A stretch of 64,000 nucleotides of DNA from Azolla caroliniana (lineage: Eukaryota > Polypodiophyta): positions 1 to 64,000 of the forward strand of contig JBHGNT010000078.1 in NCBI GenBank assembly GCA_043228905.1, written 5' to 3'. The notes beneath the pieces were generated by a model that did not search any database, had not been told where the DNA came from, and worked only from the letters and a program-made list of their open reading frames with translations. A program made the position numbers and the translations under genes. Of the stretch, positions 1 to 11,237 are shown in pieces; the stretch's first letter is position 1; every line of letters starts with the position of its first letter.

Positions 1-160
1 ACTCACGGGGTCTTCTCAACTCCTTCCTCAAATTTGCTAATTTTTTCATGTCTCTCGACCTGAGTTTCAAAATATTGATTTTTTAATTCCATATCATAGC
101 TAGCGTTGTTAGCTTCGATTCGCATGTTTGAACACAAAAATCCGATATCACACGAGCCAG

Positions 161-338
161 GTATGAACATTTTAATTTACTCAAGGGCTCCTCTCAACTC
201 CCTCCTCATGTTTGCTAATTTCGTCATGTCTCTCGACCTGAGTTTCAAAATCTTGATTTTTTAATTCCATATCATAGCTAGCGTTGTTACCTTCGATTCG
301 CATGTTTGAACACAAAAATCCGATATCACACGAGCCAG
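161..338 (+). repeat. Representative alpha-type monomer (178 bp)
   Basis: This copy sets the phase used here, starting at 'gtatgaacat'. In order it holds a T-rich stretch ('attttaattta'), a variable pyrimidine-rich stretch, 'gctaattt', the landmark 'catgtctctcgacctg', an A/T tract ('caaaatcttgatttttt'), the palindromic core 'agctagcgttgttagct', the conserved 'ttcgattcgcatgtttgaac', an A5 tract, 'ccgatatca' with a GATATC palindrome, and 'cgagccag'. By eye the region after 'acttactca' varies most between copies, and the 'cgattcgcatgtttgaac' and 'gaacattttaattt' regions vary least. Confidence 0.9.
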
Positions 339-394
339 GTATGAACATGTTAATTTACTCACGGGGTCTTCTCAACTCCTTCCTCAAATTTGAG
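339..394 (+). repeat. 56-bp truncated monomer
   Basis: Successive 'gtatgaac' landmarks lie at 339 and 395, only 56 bp apart. The junction near 390-393 joins 'ctcaaattt' of one monomer directly to 'gaggtatgaac' of the next, which removes 122 bp. Only about one base is shared at the junction. Confidence 0.85.
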
Positions 395-1089
395 GTATGA
401 ACATTTTAATTTACTCACGGGATCTTCTCCACTACATTCTCAAATTTGCTAATTTCTTCATGAGCTATGAGTTTCAAAATCTTGATTTTTTAATTCTATA
501 TCATAGCTAGCGTTGTTAGCTTCGATTCGCATGTTTGAACACAAAAATCCGATATCACACGGGCCAGGTATGAACATGTTAATTTACTCACGGGGTATTC
601 TCAACTCCCTCCTCAAATTTGCTAATTTCTTCATGTCCCTCGACCTGTGTTTCAAAATATTGATTTTTTAATTCCATATCATAGCTAGCGTTGTTTGCTT
701 CGATTCGCATGTTTGAACACAGAAATCCAATATCACACGAGCCAGATATGAACATTTTAATTTACTCACGGGGTCTTCTCAACTCCTTCTTCAAATTTGC
801 TAATTTTTTCATGTCTCTCGACCTGAGTTTCAAAATCTTGATTTTTTAATTCCATATCATAGCTAGCGTTGTTAGCTTCGATTCGCATGTTTGAACACAG
901 AAATCCGATATCACACGAGCCAGATATGAACATTTTAATTTACTCACGGGGTCTTCTCAACTCCTTCCTCAAATTTGCTAATTTTTTCATGTCTCTCGAC
1001 CTGAGTTTCAAAATATTGATTTTTTAATTCCATATCATAGCTAGCGTTGTTAGCTTCGATTCGCATGTTTGAACACAAAAATCCGATAT

Positions 1090-3225
1090 CACACGAGCCA
1101 GGTATGAACATTTTAATTTACTCAAGGGCTCCTCTCAACTCCCTCCTCATGTTTGCTAATTTCGTCATGTCTCTCGACCTGAGTTTCAAAATCTTGATTT
1201 TTTAATTCCATATCATAGCTAGCGTTGTTAGCTTCGATTCGCATGTTTGAACACAAAAATCCGATATCACACGGGCCAGGTATGAACATCTTAATTTACT
1301 CACGGGGTCTTCTCAACTCCTTCCTCAAATTTGATAATTTCTTCATGTCTCTCGACCTGAGTTTCAAAATCTTGATTTTTTAATTCCATATCATAGCTAG
1401 CGTGGTTAGCTTCGATTCGCATGTTTGAACACAAAAATCCGATATCACACGAGACAGGTATCAACATTTTAATTTACTCACGGGGTATTCTCAACTCCCT
1501 CCTCAAATTTGCTAATTTCTTCATGTCCCTCGACCTGTGTTTCAAAATCTTGATTTTTTAATTCCATGTCATAGCTAGCGTTGTTAGCTTCGATTCGCAT
1601 GTTTGAACACTGAAATCCGATATCACACGAGCCAGATATGAACATTTTAATTTACTCACGGGGTCTTCTCAACTCCTTCCTCAAATTTGCTAATTTTTTC
1701 ATGTCTCTCGACCTGAGTTTCAAAATATTGATTTTTTAATTCCATATCATAGCTAGCGTTGTTAGCTTCGATTCGCATGTTTGAACACAAAAATCCGATA
1801 TGAGACGAGCCAGGTATGAACATTTTAATTTACTCAAGGGCTCCTCTCAACTCCCTCCTCATGTTTGCTAATTTCGTCATGTCTCTCGACCTGAGTTTCA
1901 AAATCTTGATTTTTTAATTCCATATCATAGCTAGCGTTGTTAGCTTCGATTCGCATGTTTGAACACAAAAATCCGATATCACACGAGCCAGGTATGAACA
2001 ATTTCATTTACCCACTAGCTTTTCTCAACTCCTTCCTCAAATTTGCTAATTTCTTGATGACTCTCAACCTGAGTTTCAAAATCTTGATTTTTTAATTCTA
2101 TATCATAGCTAGCGTTGTTAGCTTCGATTCGCATGTTTGAACACAAAAATCCGATATCACACGAGCCAGGTATGAACATTTTAATTTACTCAAGGGCTCC
2201 TCTCAACTCCGTCCTCATGTTTGCTAATTTCGTCATGTCTCTCGACCTGAGTTTCAAAATCTTGATTTTTTAATTCCATATCATAGCTAGCGTTGTTAGC
2301 TTCGATTCGCATGTTTGAACACAAAAATCCGATATCACACGGGCCAGGTATGAACATCTTAATTTACTCACGGGGTCTTCTCAACTCCTTCCTCAAATTT
2401 GATAATTTCTTCATGTCTCTCGACCTGAGTTTCAAAATCTTGATTTTTTAATTCCATATCATAGCTAGCGTGGTTAGCTTCGATTCGCATGTTTGAACAC
2501 AAAAATCCGATATCACACGAGACAGGTATCAACATTTTAATTTACTCACGGGGTATTCTCAACTCCCTCCTCAAATTTGCTAATTTCTTCATGTCCCTCG
2601 ACCTGTGTTTCAAAATCTTGATTTTTTAATTCCATGTCATAGCTAGCGTTGTTAGCTTCGATTCGCATGTTTGAACACTGAAATCCGATATCACACGAGC
2701 CAGATATGAACATTTTAATTTACTCACGGGGTCTTCTCAACTCCTTCCTCAAATTTGCTAATTTTTTCATGTCTCTCGACCTGAGTTTCAAAATATTGAT
2801 TTTTTAATTCCATATCATAGCTAGCGTTGTTAGCTTCGATTCGCATGTTTGAACACAAAAATCCGATATGAGACGAGCCAGGTATGAACATTTTAATTTA
2901 CTCAAGGGCTCCTCTCAACTCCCTCCTCATGTTTGCTAATTTCGTCATGTCTCTCGACCTGAGTTTCAAAATCTTGATTTTTTAATTCCATATCATAGCT
3001 AGCGTTGTTAGCTTCGATTCGCATGTTTGAACACAAAAATCCGATATCACACGAGCCAGGTATGAACAATTTCATTTACCCACTAGCTCTTCTCAACTCC
3101 TTCCTCAAATTTGCTAATTTCTTGATGACTCTCAACCTGAGTTTCAAAATCTTGATTTTTTAATTCTATATCATAGCTAGCGTTGTTAGCTTCGATTCGC
3201 ATGTTTGAACACAAAAATCCGATAT
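1090..3225 (+). repeat. 6-monomer higher-order repeat, two copies of 1068 bp
   Basis: Copies lie at about 1090-2157 and 2158-3225. Diagnostic variants recur exactly 1068 bp apart (6 x 178): 'gagacaggtatcaac' at 1451 and 2519, 'tatgagacgagcc' at 1799 and 2867, and 'caatttcatttacccactag' at the end of both. Differences I saw are single bases, such as 'ctccctcctcatg' against 'ctccgtcctcatg', and 'agcttttctc' against 'agctcttctc'. The unit is therefore a young tandem duplication of six distinguishable monomers. Homology fades upstream of about 1025. Confidence 0.9.
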
Positions 3226-5099
3226 CACACGAGCCAGGTATGAACATTTTAATTTACTCACGGGGTCTTCTCAACTCCTTCCTCAAATTTGCTAATTTCT
3301 TCATGTCTCTGGACCTCACTTTCAAAGTCTTGATTTGTTAATTCTATATCATAGCTAGTGTTGTTAGCTTCGATTCGCATGTTTGAACACAAAAATCCAA
3401 TATCACACGAGCCAGATATGAACATTTTAATTTACTCACGAGGTCTTCTCAACTGCTTCCTCAAATTTCCTAATTTTTTCATATCTCTCGACCTGAGTTT
3501 CAAAATCTTGATTTTTTAATTCCATATCATAGCTAGCGTTGTTAGCTTCGATTCGCATGTTTGAACACAAATATCCGATATTACACGAGCCAGGTAAGAA
3601 CATTTTAATTTACCCACTAGCTCTTCTCAACTCCTTCCTCAAATTTGCTAATTTCTTCATGTCTCTCGACCTGAGTTTCAAAATCTTGATTTTTTAATTC
3701 CATATCATAGCTAGCGTTGTTAGCTTCGATTCGCATGTTTGAACACAAAAATCCGATATCACACGAGACAGGTATCAACATTTTAATTTACTCACGGGGT
3801 ATTCTCAACTCCTTCCTCAAATTTGGTAATTTCTTCATGTCTCTCGACCTGAGTTTCAAACTCCTGATTTTTTAATTCTATATCATAGCTAGCGTTGTTA
3901 GCTTCGATTCGCATGTATGAACACAAAAATCCGATATTACACGAGCCAGGTATGAACATTTTAATTTACTCACGGGGTCTTCTCAACTCCGTCCTCAAAT
4001 TTCCTAATTCCTTCATGTCTCTCGACCTGTGTTTCAGAATCTTGTTTTTTTAATTCCATATTAGAGCTAACGTTGTTAGCTTCGATTCGCATGTTTGAAC
4101 ACTAAAATCCGATATCACACGAGCCAGGTATGAACATTTTAATTTACTCACGGGGTCTTCTCAACTCCGTCCTCAAATTTGCTAATTTCTTCATGTCTCT
4201 CGATCTGTGTTTCAAAGTCTTAATTTTTTAATTCCATATCATAGCTAGCGTTGTTAGCTTCGATTCGCATGTTTGAACAGAGAATTCCGATATCACACGA
4301 GCCAGGTATGAACATTTTAATTTACTCACGGGGTCTTCTCAACTCCTTCCTCAAATATGCAAATATCTTCATGTCTCTTGACCTGTGTTTCAAAATCTTG
4401 ATTTTTTAATTCCATATCATAGCTAGCTTGGTTAGCTTCGATTCGCATGTCTCTCGACCTGTATTTCAGAACTATAATTTTTCAATTCTATATCATAACT
4501 AGCGTGCTTAGCTTCGATTCGCATGTTTGAACACAAAAATCCGATATCACACGAGCCAGGTATGAACATTTTAATTTACTGACGCGCTCTTCTCAACTCC
4601 TTCCTCAAATTTGCTAATTTCTTCATGTCTCTGGACCTCACTTTCAAAGTCTTGATTTGTTAATTCTATATCATAGCTAGTGTTGTTAGCTTCGATTCGC
4701 ATGTTTGAACACAAAAATCCAAAATCACACGAGCCAGGTATGAACATTTTAATTTACTCACGAGGTCTTCTCAACTGCTTCCTCAAAGTTGCTAATTTTT
4801 TCATGTCTCTCGACCTGAGTTACAAAATATTGATTTTTTAATTCCATATCATAGCTAGCGTTGTTAGCTTCGATTCGCATGTTTGAACACAGAAATCCGA
4901 TATCACACGAGCCAGATATGAACATTTTAATTTACTCACGGGGTCTTCTCAACTCCTTCCTATAATATGCAAATATCTTCATGTCTCTTGACCTGTGTTT
5001 CAAAATCTTGATTTTTTAATTCCATATCATAGCTAGCTTGGTTAGCTTCGATTCGCATGTCTCTCGACCTGTATTTCAGAACTATAATTTTTCAATTCA
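3226..5099 (+). repeat. Mixed alpha monomers with 1322-bp and 610-bp internal duplications
   Basis: Two overlapping duplications are visible. A variant with 'ggacctcactttcaaagtct' and 'gatttgttaattc' occurs at about 3301 and 4623, an offset of 1322 bp. A stretch with 'aatatcttcatgtctcttgacc' type sequence and a truncated monomer occurs at about 4321 and 4931, an offset of 610 bp. The second copy carries 'cctataatatgc' where the first has 'cctcaaatatgc'. No gene is present. Confidence 0.8.
4307..4560 (+). repeat. Full monomer plus 76-bp truncated hybrid monomer
   Basis: Landmarks at 4307 and 4561 are 254 bp apart, which is 178 + 76. At 4444-4455 'cgattcgcatg' runs straight into 'tctctcgacctg'. 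The fusion joins 'cgcatgtttgaac' of one monomer to 'ttcatgtctctcgacc' of the next across the shared 'catgt' and removes 102 bp. The same fusion occurs at 4917-5170 and 17571-17824, with the same 'gacctgtatttca' continuation, so all three come from one event copied later. Confidence 0.88.
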
Positions 5100-5170
5100 A
5101 TATCATAGCTAGCGTTGTTAGCTTCGATTCGCATGTTTGAACACAAACATCCGATATCACACCAGCCAGC
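4917..5170 (+). repeat. Second copy of the 178 + 76-bp truncated pair
   Basis: The spacing between tatga landmarks is again 254 bp, with the 'cgcatg/tctctcgacc' fusion at about 5055. It lies 610 bp downstream of the first copy. Just after it the array switches into the block that matches 27.9 kb. Confidence 0.85.
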
Positions 5171-5480
5171 TATGACCATTTTAAATTACTGACGGGGTCT
5201 TCTAAACTCCTTCCTCAAATTTGCTAAATTCCTCATGTCTCTCCACCTGAGTTTCAAAATCTTGATTTTTTAATTCTATATCATAGCTAGCGTTGTTAGC
5301 TTCGATTCGCATGTTCGAACAGAAAAATCCGATATCACACCAGCCAGGTATGAACATTATAATTTACTCACGGGGTCTTCTCCACTACCTTCCCAATTTT
5401 GCTAATTTCTTCATGTCTCTCGACCTGAGTTTCAAAATCTTGATTTTTTAATTCCATATCATAGCTAGTATTGTTAGCTT
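5100..5480 (+). repeat. Dispersed block shared with the central P/Q repeat
   Basis: This stretch carries rare variants 'acaaacatccgatatcacac' followed by 'cagccagctatgaccatttt', 'tctctccacctgag', 'catgttcgaacagaaaaatc' and 'cattataatttactc'. The same combination occurs at about 27930-28260, 31070-31400 and 36476-36800, at the tail of each Q-like module. The offset to the nearest copy is 22,786 bp (tatgacc at 5171 and 27957). It differs from them by 'gctaaattcctcatg' and 'agtattgttagc'. It was copied over a long distance or is a survivor of an older arrangement. Confidence 0.85.
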
Positions 5481-5693
5481 CGATTCGCATGTTTGAACAC
5501 AAAAATCCGATATCACACAAGCCAGGTATGAACATTTTAATTTACTCAAGGGCTCCTCTCAACTCCCTCCTCATGTTTGCTAATTTCGTCATATCTCTTG
5601 ACCTGAGTTTCAAAATCTTGATTTTTTAATTCTATATCATAGCTAGCGTTGTTAGCTTCGATTCGCATGTTTCAACACAAAAATCCGATATCA
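5481..5693 (+). repeat. Alpha monomer between two copied blocks
   Basis: Ordinary full-length satellite of the 'actcaagggctcctctcaac' subtype with 'catatctcttgacctgag'. I saw no special feature in it. Confidence 0.75.
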
Positions 5694-6965
5694 CACGGGC
5701 CAGGTATGAACATGTTAATTTACTCACGGGGTCTTCTCAACTCCTTCCTCAAATTTGATAATTTCTTCATGTCTCTCGACCTGAGTTTCAAAATCTTGAT
5801 TTTTTAATTCCATATCATAGCTAGCGTGGTTAGCTTCGATTCGCATGTTTGAACACAAAAATCCGATATCACACGAGACAGGTATCAACATTTTAATTTA
5901 CTCACGGGGTATTCTCAACTCCTTCCTCAAATTTCCTAATTTCTTCATGTCTCTCGACCTGAGTTTCAAAATCCTGATTTTTTAATTCCATATCATAGCT
6001 AGCGTTGTTAGCTTCGATTCGCATGTATGAACACAAAAATCCGATATCACACGAGCCAGGTATGAACATTTTAATTTACTCACGGGGTCTTCTCAACTCC
6101 GTCCTCAAATTACCTAATTCCTTCATGTCTCTCGACCTGTGTTTAAGAATCTTGTTTTTTTAATTCCATATCATAGCTAGCGTTGTTATCTTCGATTCGC
6201 ATGTTTGAACACAAAAATACGATATCACACGAGCCAGGTATGAACATTTTCATTTACCCACTAGCTCTTCTCAACTCCTTCCTCAAATTTGCTAATTTCT
6301 TGATGTCTCTCAACCTGAGTTTCAAAATCTTGATTTTTTAATTCCATATCATAGCTAGCATTGTTAGCTTCGATTCGCATGTTTGAACACGAGCCAGGTA
6401 TGAACATTTTAATTTACTCACGGGGTCTTCTCAACTCCTTCCTCAAATTTCCTAATTTCTTCATGTCTCTCGACCTGAGTTTCAAAATCTTGATTTTTTA
6501 ATTCCATATTATAGCTAGCGTTGTTACCTTCGATTAGCATGTTTGAACACAAAAATCGGATATCACACGAGACAGGTATGAACATTTTAATTTACTCAAG
6601 GGCTCCTCTTAACACCCTCCTCAAATTTGGTAATTTCGTCATGTCTCTCGACCTGAGTTTAAAAATCTTGATTTTTTTAATTTCATATCATAGCTAGCGT
6701 TGTTAGCTTCGATTCGCATGTTTGAACACAGAAATCCGATATCACACGAGCCAGATATGAACATTTTAATTTACTCACGGGGTCTTCTCAACTCCGTCCT
6801 CAAAGTTGCTAATTTTTTCATGTCTCTCGACCTGAGTTACAAAATATTGATTTTTTAATTCCATATCATAGCTAGCGTTGTTAGCTTCGATTCGCATGTT
6901 TGAACACAGAAATCCGATATCACACGAGCCAGGTATGAACATTTTAATTTACTCACGGGGTCTTC
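5694..6965 (+). repeat. 1.27-kb segment duplicated at 14396-15667
   Basis: Offset 8702 bp: 'gccaggtatgaacatgttaa' at 5699 and 14401, and the short monomer with 'gtttgaacacgagccagg' at 6391 and 15093. One visible indel, seven against six T's at about 6671 and 15372, drops the offset to 8701. The segment includes a monomer with a 16-bp loss ('gaacacgagcc') carried in both copies. Sequence outside the ends does not match in this register, so the edges are real block boundaries. Confidence 0.88.
6375..6400 (+). repeat. 16-bp deletion junction 'gaacac/gagcc' (162-bp monomer)
   Basis: The usual 'gaacacaaaaatccgatatc' plus 'acacgagcc' is reduced to 'gaacacgagcc'. The removed segment is bounded by the short repeat 'cac'. 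The same junction is at about 15093 within the copied segment and nowhere else that I saw. Confidence 0.85.
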
Positions 6966-7268
6966 TCAACTCCTTCCTCAAATTTGCTAATTTTTTCATG
7001 TCTCTCGACCTGAGTTTCAAAATATTGATTTTTTAATTCCATATCATAGCTAGCGTTGTTAGCTTCAATTCGCATGTTTGAACACAAAAATACGATATCA
7101 CACGAGCCAGGTATGAACATTTTCATTTCCCCACTAGCTCTTCTCAACTCCTTCCTCAAATTTGCTAATTTCTTGATGTCTGTCAACCTGAGTTTCAAAA
7201 TCTTGATTTTTTAATTCCATATCATAGCTAGCGTTGTTAGCTTCGATTCGCATGTTTGAACACAAAAA
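6966..7268 (+). repeat. Alpha monomers preceding the 9-mer repeat
   Basis: About 1.7 full-length monomers with minor variants ('aaaaatacgatatc', 'tttcatttccccactagc', 'gatgtctgtcaacctgag'). I see no gene, inserted element or rearrangement here. Confidence 0.75.
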
Positions 7269-10200
7269 TCTGATATCACACGAGCCAGGTATGAACATTT
7301 TAATTTACTCACGGGGTCTTCTCAACTCCTTTCTCAAATTTGCTAATTTCTTCATGTCTCTCGACCTGAGTTTCAAAATCTTGATTTTTTAATTCCATAT
7401 TATAGCTAGCGTTGTTACCTTCGATTAGCATGTTTGAACACAAAAATCGGATATCACACGAGCCAGGTATGAACATTTTAATTTACTCAAGGGCTCCTCT
7501 CAACACCCTCCTCAAATTTGGTAATTTCGTCATGTCTCTCGACCTGAGTTTAAAAATCTTGATTTTTTAATTTCATATCATAGCTAGCGTTGTTAGCTTT
7601 GATTCGCATGTTTGAACACAGAAATCCGATATCACACGAGCCAGATATGAACTTTTTAATTTACTCACGGGGTCTTCTCAACTCCTTACTCAAATTTGCT
7701 AATTTTTTCATGTCTCTCGACCTGAGTTTCGAAATCTTGATTTTTTAATTCCATATCATAGTTAGCGTTGTTAGCTTCGATTCGCATGTTTGAACACAGA
7801 AATCCGATATCACACGAGCCAGATATGAACATTTTAATTTACTCACGGGGTCTTCTCAACTCCTTCCTCAAATTTGCTAATTTTTTCGTGTCTCTCGACC
7901 TGAGTTTCAAAATATTGATTTTTTAATTCCATATCATAGCTAGCGTTGTTAGCTTCGATTCGCATGTTTGAACACAAAAATCCGATATGACACGAGCCAG
8001 GTATGAACATTTTAATTTACTCAAGGGCTCCTCTCAACTCCCTCCTCATGTTTGCTAATTTCGTCATGTCTCTCGACCTGAGTTTCAAAATCTTGATTTT
8101 TTAATTCCATATCATAGATAGCGTTGTTAGCTTCGATTCGCATGTTTGAACACAAAAATCCGATATCACACGAGCCAGGTATGAACATTTTCATTTACCC
8201 ACTAGCTCTTCTCAACTCCTTCCTCAAATTTGCTAATTTCTTGATGTCTCTCAACCTGAGTTTCAAAATCTTGATTTTTTAATTCTATATCATAGCTAGC
8301 GTTGTTAGCTTCGATTCGCATGTTTGAACACAAAAATCTGATATCACACGAGCCAGGTATGAACATTTTAATTTACTCACGGGGTCTTCTCAACTCCTTC
8401 CTCAAATTTGCTAATTTCTTCATGTCTCTCGACCTGAGTTTCAAAATCTATATTTCGTAATTCCATATCATAGCTAGCGTGGTTAGCTTCGATTCACATG
8501 TTTGAAGACAGAAATCGGATATCACACGATCCAGGTAAGAACATTTTAATTTACCCACTAGCTCTTCTCAACTCCTTCCTCAAATTTGCTAATTTCTTCA
8601 TGTCTCTCAACCTGAGTTTCAAAATCTTGATTTTTTAATTCCATATCATAGCTAGCGTTGTTAGCTTCGATTCGCATGTTTGAACACAAAAATCCGATAT
8701 CACACGAGACAGGTATCAACATTTTAATTTACTCACGGGGTATTCTCAACTCCTTCCTCAAATTTCCTAATTTCTTCATGTCTCTCGACCTGAGTTTCAA
8801 AATCCTGATTTTTTAATTCCATATCATAGCTAGCGTTGTTAGCTTCGATTCGCATGTTTGAACACAAAAATCTGATATCACACGAGCCAGGTATGAACAT
8901 TTTAATTTACTCACGGGGTCTTCTCAACTCCTTTCTCAAATTTGCTAATTTCTTCATGTCTCTCGACCTGAGTTTCAAAATCTTGATTTTTTAATTCCAT
9001 ATTATAGCTAGCGTTGTTACCTTCGATTAGCATGTTTGAACACAAAAATCGGATATCACACGAGCCAGGTATGAACATTTTAATTTACTCAAGGGCTCCT
9101 CTCAACACCCTCCTCAAATTTGGTAATTTCGTCATGTCTCTCGACCTGAGTTTAAAAATCTTGATTTTTTAATTTCATATCATAGCTAGCGTTGTTAGCT
9201 TTGATTCGCATGTTTGAACACAGAAATCCGATATCACACGAGCCAGATATGAACATTTTAATTTACTCACGGGGTCTTCTCAACTCCTTACTCAAATTTG
9301 CTAATTTTTTCATGTCTCTCGACCTGAGTTTCAAAATCTTGATTTTTTAATTCCATATCATAGTTAGCGTTGTTAGCTTCGATTCGCATGTTTGAACACA
9401 GAAATCCGATATCACACGAGCCAGATATGAACATTTTAATTTACTCACGGGGTCTTCTCAACTCCTTCCTCAAATTTGCTAATTTTTTCATGTCTCTCGA
9501 CCTGAGTTTCAAAATATTTATTTTTTAATTCCATATCATAGCTAGCGTTGTTAGCTTCGATTCGCATGTTTGAACACAAAAATCCGATATGACACGAGCC
9601 AGGTATGAACATTTTAATTTACTCAAGGGCTCCTCTCAACTCCCTCCTCATGTTTGCTAATTTCGTCATGTCTCTCGACCTGAGTTTCAAAATCTTGATT
9701 TTTTAATTCCATATCATAGATAGCGTTGTTAGCTTCGATTCGCATGTTTGAACACAAAAATCCGATATCACACGAGCCAGGTATGAACATTTTCATTTAC
9801 CCACTAGCTCTTCTCAACTCCTTCCTCAAATTTGCTAATTTCTTGATGTCTCTCAACCTGAGTTTCAAAATCTTGATTTTTTAATTCTATATCATAGCTA
9901 GCGTTGTTAGCTTCGATTCGCATGTTTGAACACAAAAATCTGATATCACACGAGCCAGGTATGAACATTTTAATTTACTCACGGGGTCTTCTCAACTCCT
10001 TCCTCAAATTTGCTAATTTCTTCATGTCTCTCGACCTGAGTTTCAAAATCTATATTTCTTAATTCCATATCATAGCTAGCGTGGTTAGCTTCGATTCACA
10101 TGTTTGAAGACAGAAATCGGATATCACACGATCCAGGTAAGAACATTTTAATTTACCCACTAGCTCTTCTCAACTCCTTCCTCAAATTTGCTAATTTCTT

Positions 10201-10440
10201 CATGTCTCTCAACCTGAGTTTCAAAATCTTGATTTTTTAATTCCATATCATAGCTAGCGTTGTTAGCTTCGATTCGCATGTTTGAACACAAAAATCCGAT
10301 ATCACACGAGACAGGTATCAACATTTTAATTTACTCACGGGGTATTCTCAACTCCTTCCTCAAATTTCCTAATTTCTTCATGTCTCTCGACCTGAGTTTC
10401 AAAATCCTGATTTTTTAATTCCATATCATAGCTAGCGTTG
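7269..10440 (+). repeat. 9-monomer higher-order repeat, two copies of 1602 bp
   Basis: Copies lie at 7269-8870 and 8871 to about 10440. Markers 1602 bp apart (9 x 178) are 'tctgatatca' at 7269 and 8871, 'gttagctttgattcgc' at 7592 and 9194, 'gatatgacacgagcc' at about 7986 and 9588, and the 'tcaaaatctatatttc' variant at about 8443 and 10045. Differences seen are single bases: 'tttcgaaatc' / 'tttcaaaatc', 'tttcgtgtctc' / 'tttcatgtctc', 'atttcgtaattcc' / 'atttcttaattcc'. The unit comprises nine distinguishable alpha monomers. Confidence 0.9.
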
Positions 10441-11040
10441 TTAGCTTCGATTTGCATGTATGAACACAAAAATCCGATATCACACGAGCCAGGTATGAAC
10501 ATTTTAATTTACTCACGGGGTCTTCTCAACTCCGTCCTCAAATTTCCTAATTCCTTCATGTCTCTCGACCTGTGTTTCAGAATCTTGTTTTTTTAATTCT
10601 ATATTAGAGCTAGCGTTGTTAGCTTCGATTCGCATGTTTGAACACTAAAATCCGATATCACACGAGCCAGGTATGAACATTTTAATTTACTCACGGGGTC
10701 TTCTCAACTCCGTCCTCAAATTTGCTAATTTCTTCATGTCTCTCGATCTGTCTTTCAAAGTCTTGATTTTTTAATTCCATATCATAGCTAGCGTTGTTAG
10801 CTTCGATTCGCATGTTTGAACAGAGAATTCCGATATCACACGAGACAGGTATCAACATTTTAATTTACTCACCGGGTATTCTGTACTCCTTCCTCAAATT
10901 TCCTAATTTCTTCATGTCTCTCGACCTGAGTTTCAAAATCCTGATTTTTTAATTCCATATCATAGCTAGCGTGGTAAGATTCGATTCGCATGTTTGAAGA
11001 CAAAAATCGGATATCACACGATCCAGGTAAGAACATTTTA
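9420..11040 (+). repeat. Source of the 1803-bp-offset duplication
   Basis: The later part of the 9-mer copy plus about 600 bp of following monomers (10440-11040) is repeated at 11223-12836 with an offset of 1803 bp. Matching markers are 'ccagatatg' 9421/11224, 'atccaggtaag' 10131/11934 and 'gagacaggtatcaac' 10842/12645. The offset is 10 x 178 + 23. The extra bases come from the rearranged patch at 11131-11222. Confidence 0.88.
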
Positions 11041-11130
11041 ATTTACCTACTAGCTCTTCTCAACTGACTCCTCAAATTTGGTAATTTCGTCATGTCTCTC
11101 GACCTGAGTTTCAAAATCTTGATTTTTTAA

Positions 11131-11155
11131 TTCAAACATGCGAATCAAAGCTAAC
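11131..11155 (-). repeat. 25-bp inverted satellite tract
   Basis: After 'cttgattttttaa' the + strand reads 'ttcaaacatgcgaatc' and continues 'aaagctaac'. This is the exact reverse complement of the array's 'gttagctttgattcgcatgtttgaa', the rare variant with 'gctttg' also seen at 7592 and 9194. It stands where about 20 bp of 'ccatatcatagctagcgtt' plus the forward tract should be. It is the only inverted satellite I found in the window. Its first 10 bases pair with 'catgtttgaa' at 11190-11199. Confidence 0.92.
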
Positions 11156-11237
11156 ACAGAAATCCGATATCACACGAGCCAGATATGAACATGTTTGAAC
11201 ACAGAAATCCGATATCACACGAGCCAGATATGAACAT
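11153..11237 (+). repeat. 45-bp-spaced local duplication beside the inverted tract
   Basis: A 40-bp stretch starting 'aacacagaaatccgatatca' and ending 'gatatgaacat' occurs at 11153-11192 and again at 11198-11237, joined by 'gtttg'. In normal monomers 'gaacat' is followed by 'tttaattt'. Here the first copy instead continues 'gtttgaacac', a jump back to the start of the same motif. With the adjacent inversion this suggests a multi-step template switch. Confidence 0.9.

Larger units (their letters stand above)
1..1089 (+). repeat. Left-edge alpha monomers, partial copy of the following block
   Basis: Positions 1 to about 285 match 942 to about 1226 at an offset of 941 bp, with the same 'actcaagggctcctctcaac' monomer following. 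The offset equals four full monomers plus two shortened ones: a 56-bp remnant (339-394) and a 173-bp copy (395-567) in which 'catgagctatgagtttc' replaces the usual 'catgtctctcgacctgagtttc'. All other monomers here are full-length alpha. No gene is present. Confidence 0.8.

Noticed and set aside
11131-11160. Boundary of an inserted element at the inverted tract
   Set aside because: All bases there are satellite-derived on one strand or the other. There is no foreign sequence, terminal repeat or target-site duplication.
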